A DNA stretch of 36,644 nt. It comes from Bacteroidota bacterium (lineage in GTDB: Bacteria > Bacteroidota > Bacteroidia > Bacteroidales > F082). The position numbers were made by a program, and so were the translations under genes. Under the pieces are notes generated by a model that had not been told where the DNA came from, did not search any database, and saw only the letters and a program-made list of their open reading frames with translations. The DNA lies in assembly GCA_018336075.1 (NCBI GenBank), contig JAGXRB010000205.1:1-36644 (forward strand). The letters run 5' to 3'. Within the stretch, counting starts at the first letter, position 1. Each line of letters begins with the position of its first letter. This document shows positions 33,370-36,644 of this stretch, one piece after another.

Positions 33370-34375
33370 TTCTTGGTGGTTTATGGTCAAGAAAAAACAG
33401 GACAAGGTAACCAAATGCACCTGCCAGAACATTAAGCAAGGTCTGCGCAGCATGGGTGATAACAGCGAAACTGCCTGCTGCATTTCCGGAAATGGCATAG
33501 AGCTCTGTCAGAACAGCTTTGGCAATGAAATGGTAGGCGCCAATGCCACCGGGAACAGGTGCAACAATTCCCAGACTTCCTATTGCAAGCAATGTGACGC
33601 CGGCCATGAAATCAAGATCGCTGGTTTCGGGCAGCATGAAAAATGGCACATACATCATCAGTATGTAGAAAAACCAGATAAAAACTGTATAAAGTAAAAA
33701 CAGTCCTTTTTGCTTCATTCTGTCAATGGTTCTGACTCCTTGCGCAAGTCCTGTAATCAAATCATGGGTTCTTTTATAGCCCGGCAAATGATTGAGTTTT
33801 TTGCGAAACTTAATATATCCGTATAGCAAGCCTGCAAAAATTATTAACAGGACTACAGCCAGAATTATTAAAACTGTCAGATTAGAAATTATACTCGCTG
33901 TGAACGGACCAGTCATGCGCAAAACAAACTCTCCCAGTAAACCCCACTGTGTTACCACAACAACTAAAAGCAGTAAAAACAATATGACCAGGTCAAAGAG
34001 TCTTTCTGATATCACTGTGCCAAACAAAGCATTAAAAGGGATTTTTTCTTTTCGGGCAAGTACACCGCAACGCATAAATTCACCCATGCGTGGAACGGCT
34101 GTGTTTGCCATATAGCCTACCATCAATGCATAAAATGTGGTCGAAAAGCGTGTTTTGTAACCCATGCTGTTGATGAGTAAATTCCAGCGCAATGATCTGA
34201 AAAAATGTGAGATAAGAACAAAAATTAAAGCCAGTGCTACCCAATAGTAATTGGCTTCACGTATTTCATTCCAAACCTCCGTCAAATTAAGTTTTCTGAA
34301 ACTTAACCAGAAAAGAAAAACTCCCAGAGATAGAAATCCGAGATACTTCAGGATATTAACAACCAGTTTTTTCAA
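33356..34375 (-). CDS. UPF0104 / lysylphosphatidylglycerol-synthase-type flippase domain membrane protein
   Basis: 339 residues, eight or so membrane helices. It belongs to the YbhN/AglD/MprF N-domain family: [10 protein letters not shown] near 27, the block [28 protein letters not shown] and, near the C-terminus, [10 protein letters not shown]. The start is TTG (34375), overlapping the panD stop in a TTGA four-base overlap, with no ATG for more than 70 residues, so translational coupling is likely. Only the flippase-like half is present and no synthase domain. It may move a lipid or lipid-linked intermediate; the substrate is unknown. Confidence 0.85.
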   Translation of the reverse strand: MKKLVVNILKYLGFLSLGVFLFWLSFRKLNLTEVWNEIREANYYWVALALIFVLISHFFRSLRWNLLINSMGYKTRFSTTFYALMVGYMANTAVPRMGEFMRCGVLARKEKIPFNALFGTVISERLFDLVILFLLLLVVVVTQWGLLGEFVLRMTGPFTASIISNLTVLIILAVVLLIIFAGLLYGYIKFRKKLNHLPGYKRTHDLITGLAQGVRTIDRMKQKGLFLLYTVFIWFFYILMMYVPFFMLPETSDLDFMAGVTLLAIGSLGIVAPVPGGIGAYHFIAKAVLTELYAISGNAAGSFAVITHAAQTLLNVLAGAFGYLVLFFLDHKPPRNEKA

Positions 34376-34728
34376 AGTCTGGTGTTGATTTTGTTGTTGT
34401 TGTCAGGAAAAATGATGGAAGGCTTAAAGGTTTTTGCAACCTCAAAATCCATGCTGGCATAGGATACAATGATAACATGATCGCCAACTGCAACTTTGCG
34501 GGCAGCAGCACCATTAAGAGAAATCACACCACTGCCGCGTTCACCTTTAATGACATAGGTATCAAGCCTTTCACCATTGGTGATGTTATAAATATTTACA
34601 CGCTCATTTTCGATGAGGTTCGCGGCTTCCATCAGATCCTGATCAATTGCAATGCTGCCAATGTAGTGCAGATCGGCCTGTGTGATGGTGGCTCGATGTA
34701 TTTTGGATTTCAGAACTTCGATATTCAT
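34372..34728 (-). CDS. panD: Aspartate 1-decarboxylase precursor
   Basis: 118 residues. The self-cleavage site Y22-I-G24-S25 is present (E. coli has Y-E-G-S), so Ser25 becomes the pyruvoyl cofactor. The conserved I-T-N-G-E-R, E-R-G-S-G and L-N-G-A-A-A blocks follow. It decarboxylates aspartate to beta-alanine for pantothenate. It follows panC by 46 bp, placing the two substrates of the panC reaction's supply in one operon, and its stop overlaps the start of the UPF0104 gene. Confidence 0.97.
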   Translation of the reverse strand: MNIEVLKSKIHRATITQADLHYIGSIAIDQDLMEAANLIENERVNIYNITNGERLDTYVIKGERGSGVISLNGAAARKVAVGDHVIIVSYASMDFEVAKTFKPSIIFPDNNNKINTRL

Positions 34729-34774
34729 TTTTTAGCTTTTTGAATCTCAGCTGTTAATTCAGTGCGCAAAATTA

Positions 34775-35617
34775 TTAAAATATTCTCACATTGTCGATCA
34801 ATCGTACTTTGCCCAGAAACAAAGCCACAAAAAGAATAGCTCCGGAAGCATCATTCCAGTGCTGAAAAGGCTGTAGTTGCTGGTCTTCGGCAATTTCAAC
34901 ATAATCAATATTAAATTCCGGAATTGCTTCTAATTGTTCCCTTGTCCACCGTCTCAACTCTTCCGGACTGAGTACATTGCGCAATTTTATAGCTTTTTGA
35001 AGTGTCATATAAATATTTGGAGCCAATTGCCTTTCATGCGATGTAAGCCTGACATTTCTCGAACTCATTGCCAATCCGTCGGTTTCACGGACAATACTGC
35101 ATGGGATAATTTTTACGGGCATTTCAAGCATTTTCACAAGTTGCTTAATTACAGCCAGCTGCTGAAAATCTTTTTCCCCAAAATATGCTGTCTCAGGTTC
35201 AACGATTTCGAATAACTTTCGGACTACAATCGCAACGCCATTGAAATGACCCGGACGGAAAGCAGCTTCCATGACTTCGCTGAGCAATCCAAAATCATAT
35301 TCACTTTTATCAGGTTCTGGATAAATTTCATTGGCATCAGGTGCAAAAAGGTATTGGCAACCGATGCTTTCAAGCATTTTACTGTCTGCTTCAAGCACAC
35401 GCGGATATTTTTCGAGGTCTTCTTTGTTGTTAAACTGAATGGGATTAACAAAAATACTTACAACAAGGCAGTCATTTTCTTTTAAAGCCCTGCGCATCAG
35501 GTCAAGGTGGCCTTCGTGCAACGCACCCATTGTCGGCACAAAACCAATTGTATTTCCTGCATTACGCACTGTAGATAAGGCCTCGCGCAGTGCTTTGATG
35601 GTGCTGAATGTCTTCAT
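34775..35617 (-). CDS. panC: Pantothenate synthetase
   Basis: 280 residues, the family length. It carries the cytidylyltransferase-fold signature with M-G-A-L-H-E-G-H (30-37), F-V-N-P-I-Q-F, F-G-E-K-D-F-Q-Q-L and the KMSKS-like M-S-S-R-N-V-R-L. It joins pantoate and beta-alanine with ATP to give pantothenate in the cytoplasm; beta-alanine comes from the adjacent panD. A thioredoxin-like gene ends 36 bp upstream on the same strand, so panC may be read from that promoter. No separate -7 box is evident in the gap. Confidence 0.97.
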   Translation of the reverse strand: MKTFSTIKALREALSTVRNAGNTIGFVPTMGALHEGHLDLMRRALKENDCLVVSIFVNPIQFNNKEDLEKYPRVLEADSKMLESIGCQYLFAPDANEIYPEPDKSEYDFGLLSEVMEAAFRPGHFNGVAIVVRKLFEIVEPETAYFGEKDFQQLAVIKQLVKMLEMPVKIIPCSIVRETDGLAMSSRNVRLTSHERQLAPNIYMTLQKAIKLRNVLSPEELRRWTREQLEAIPEFNIDYVEIAEDQQLQPFQHWNDASGAILFVALFLGKVRLIDNVRIF

Positions 35618-35653
35618 AAATGCAATAAAAAATTAAAACGCTACATGAAATTT

Positions 35654-36175
35654 TCAGTCCTTTGAATCCAGAGCGATTTTTAAGAAATCTTCTTCAAGTG
35701 TTTCTATGGGAGTTTCAGTAATTCTGCCGATTTCTATTTCATTCCGGTGAAAAATAAAAGTAGGAACGCGTGAAATATTGAATACATCTACATCAATCTC
35801 ACGGGCTTTTTTTTCGAAATCAACGCCGATCATCAACAGATTGTCATTGCTGAAACCTGTTTGATCGAGTACTTTCAAAAAGGCCGGAACCTGCTGTTTG
35901 CTGTCGCCACACCAGGTTGCCAAAACGATCGTAATATGAATGTCATCAACCAATGACTTGAGTTTTTCGATTACCTCACTTTTGGACTCATATCCATCAT
36001 AAAAGTCAGAATAGTTTACACCCATTTCTCCGGTTTGAAGTCCGTTTCGGTCAAGCAGATCCACCAGTACTTCACGATTTCTGACAGGGTCAGTGATCAC
36101 GATATTTAGATTTTGGCTAAAGCCGTTTAATGTTATCATAATGAGGGTAAAGAAAATTAAATAGTTTTTGTTCAT
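35654..36175 (-). CDS. Exported thioredoxin-fold protein with monothiol CGDS motif
   Basis: 173 residues. A signal peptide (1-20, ending G-F-S-Q) is followed by a short leader and a thioredoxin fold (about 78-165). The active-site position reads W-C89-G-D-S92 rather than C-x-x-C, so the resolving Cys is replaced by Ser; the cis-proline is P138 in R-V-P-T-F. In a monothiol form the protein cannot act as a simple disulfide reductase on its own; a scaffolding, glutathione-linked or mixed-disulfide role is possible. It faces the SDR gene divergently and lies ahead of panC. A TAAATTTG box at 36228-36235 fits its promoter. Confidence 0.82.
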   Translation of the reverse strand: MNKNYLIFFTLIMITLNGFSQNLNIVITDPVRNREVLVDLLDRNGLQTGEMGVNYSDFYDGYESKSEVIEKLKSLVDDIHITIVLATWCGDSKQQVPAFLKVLDQTGFSNDNLLMIGVDFEKKAREIDVDVFNISRVPTFIFHRNEIEIGRITETPIETLEEDFLKIALDSKD

Positions 36176-36182
36176 TTGGGTT

Positions 36183-36235
36183 TAATTTTGAAGTAATTTT
36201 AATTTCGAAATTATTCAAAGCACGCTGCAAATTTA
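36183..36235. promoter_or_regulatory. Divergent candidate -7 boxes between the thioredoxin-like gene and the SDR
   Basis: TAATTTTG on the plus strand (36183-36190), 59 bp before the SDR ATG, and TAAATTTG on the minus strand (36228-36235), 52 bp before the thioredoxin-like ATG. Both match TAnnTTTG perfectly, and transcripts would overlap across the gap. No clear -33 elements. Confidence 0.4.
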
Positions 36236-36249
36236 ATTCAAACTTCTGT

Positions 36250-36644
36250 ATGAGCGATTTTAAAGATAAGAAAGTGCTGATAACCGGAGGTGCATCCGGA
36301 ATAGGCTTGTTGATGGGTAAAATGGCCTTTCAAAATGGTGCCGACGAATTGATTATCTGGGATATTAATCAACAGCTTATGGCCAAAGAAATCAATAATC
36401 TGGTTGCAGATGGCCATAATGCATCTGGTCATAAAGTAGATGTTTCAGATGCGAGGTCTGTTAATGAAGCTGCCACAACACTCATTAATGAAGGAAAAGT
36501 GCCTGACATTGTGATTTTGAATGCCGGAATAGTTTCGGGTAAGTATTTCCACGAACATCTGGATGGTGAAATTGAAAAAACTATCGGTGTCAATGTACTT
36601 GGATGTATGCTTGTTGCGAGGGCTTTTTTGCCGGAAATGATCAG
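36250..36644 (+). CDS. Short-chain dehydrogenase/reductase, 5' part
   Basis: The first 131 codons of a classical SDR; it runs off the window. The N-terminal dinucleotide-binding motif T-G-G-A-S-G-I-G (about 12-19) and the N-A-G motif (I-L-N-A-G-I near 93-98) are intact, with D-V-S-D between them as the adenine-ring binding site. An Asp at the end of beta-2 (I-I-W-D-I) favours NAD(H) over NADP(H). The active-site Y-x-x-x-K would lie beyond the right edge. The substrate is unknown; the start is the ATG following the divergent promoter gap. Confidence 0.88.
   Translation, partial: MSDFKDKKVLITGGASGIGLLMGKMAFQNGADELIIWDINQQLMAKEINNLVADGHNASGHKVDVSDARSVNEAATTLINEGKVPDIVILNAGIVSGKYFHEHLDGEIEKTIGVNVLGCMLVARAFLPEMI

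Noticed and set aside
36238-36432. Minus-strand frame antisense to the SDR start
   Set aside because: The opposite strand carries an unmistakable Rossmann signature; this is its shadow.

Overview
This window is a chromosomal segment of a Bacteroidota bacterium, most likely from the Bacteroidales or a close order. Four things point there: a type IX secretion (T9SS) locus in the order porP-gldK-gldL-gldM-gldN, as in Porphyromonas; a PorW/SprE lipoprotein; repeated upstream TAnnTTTG boxes, which match the -7 element of Bacteroidota promoters; and few recognisable Shine-Dalgarno sequences. Base composition is moderately AT-rich throughout. I saw no rRNA, tRNA, CRISPR array, prophage or transposase gene.

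Layout. 1-4919: the 3' end of a family 2 glycosyltransferase, then a leftward operon (MBOAT acyltransferase, AlgX/DltD-like SGNH protein, GT-C-type membrane glycosyltransferase) that looks like a polysaccharide-decoration module. 5060-10383: housekeeping genes: a DUF-type membrane protein, nucleoside phosphorylase, cinA, fabD, a BAX-inhibitor-1 family protein and folE. 10623-14297: leftward operon sprE/porW - bactofilin - atpZ - small atpI-like membrane protein, with no atpB after it. 14726-17129: rightward M23 endopeptidase with a membrane anchor, then rseP. 17233-19021: tandem duplicated YitT-family membrane proteins. 19375-25432: T9SS core operon porP-gldKLMN, closed by a strong terminator. 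25576-27678: recG. 27733-30750: a 1005-residue protein with two receiver-like domains fused to a PEP-synthase-type ATP-grasp domain, without the usual phosphohistidine and PEP-binding domains. 30995-32508: a small orphan membrane protein with its own terminator, then rlmI. 32534-32800: non-coding palindromic repeats (REP/MITE-like). 32875-36175: leftward trx-like - panC - panD - UPF0104-type flippase-like protein - rfaE2. 36250-end: start of a short-chain dehydrogenase.

How the genes fit together. The T9SS motor (GldL/GldM), the outer-membrane-associated ring (GldK/GldN), PorP and the PorW/SprE lipoprotein lie within 14 kb and jointly export and anchor cell-surface proteins. The bactofilin, the membrane-anchored M23 endopeptidase and PorW lie back to back and could couple cell-wall remodelling to envelope assembly; this is inference. 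The items most worth following up are the REC-REC-ATP-grasp protein, the bactofilin/M23/PorW arrangement, the ATP synthase operon stub, and the palindromic repeat cluster after rlmI.
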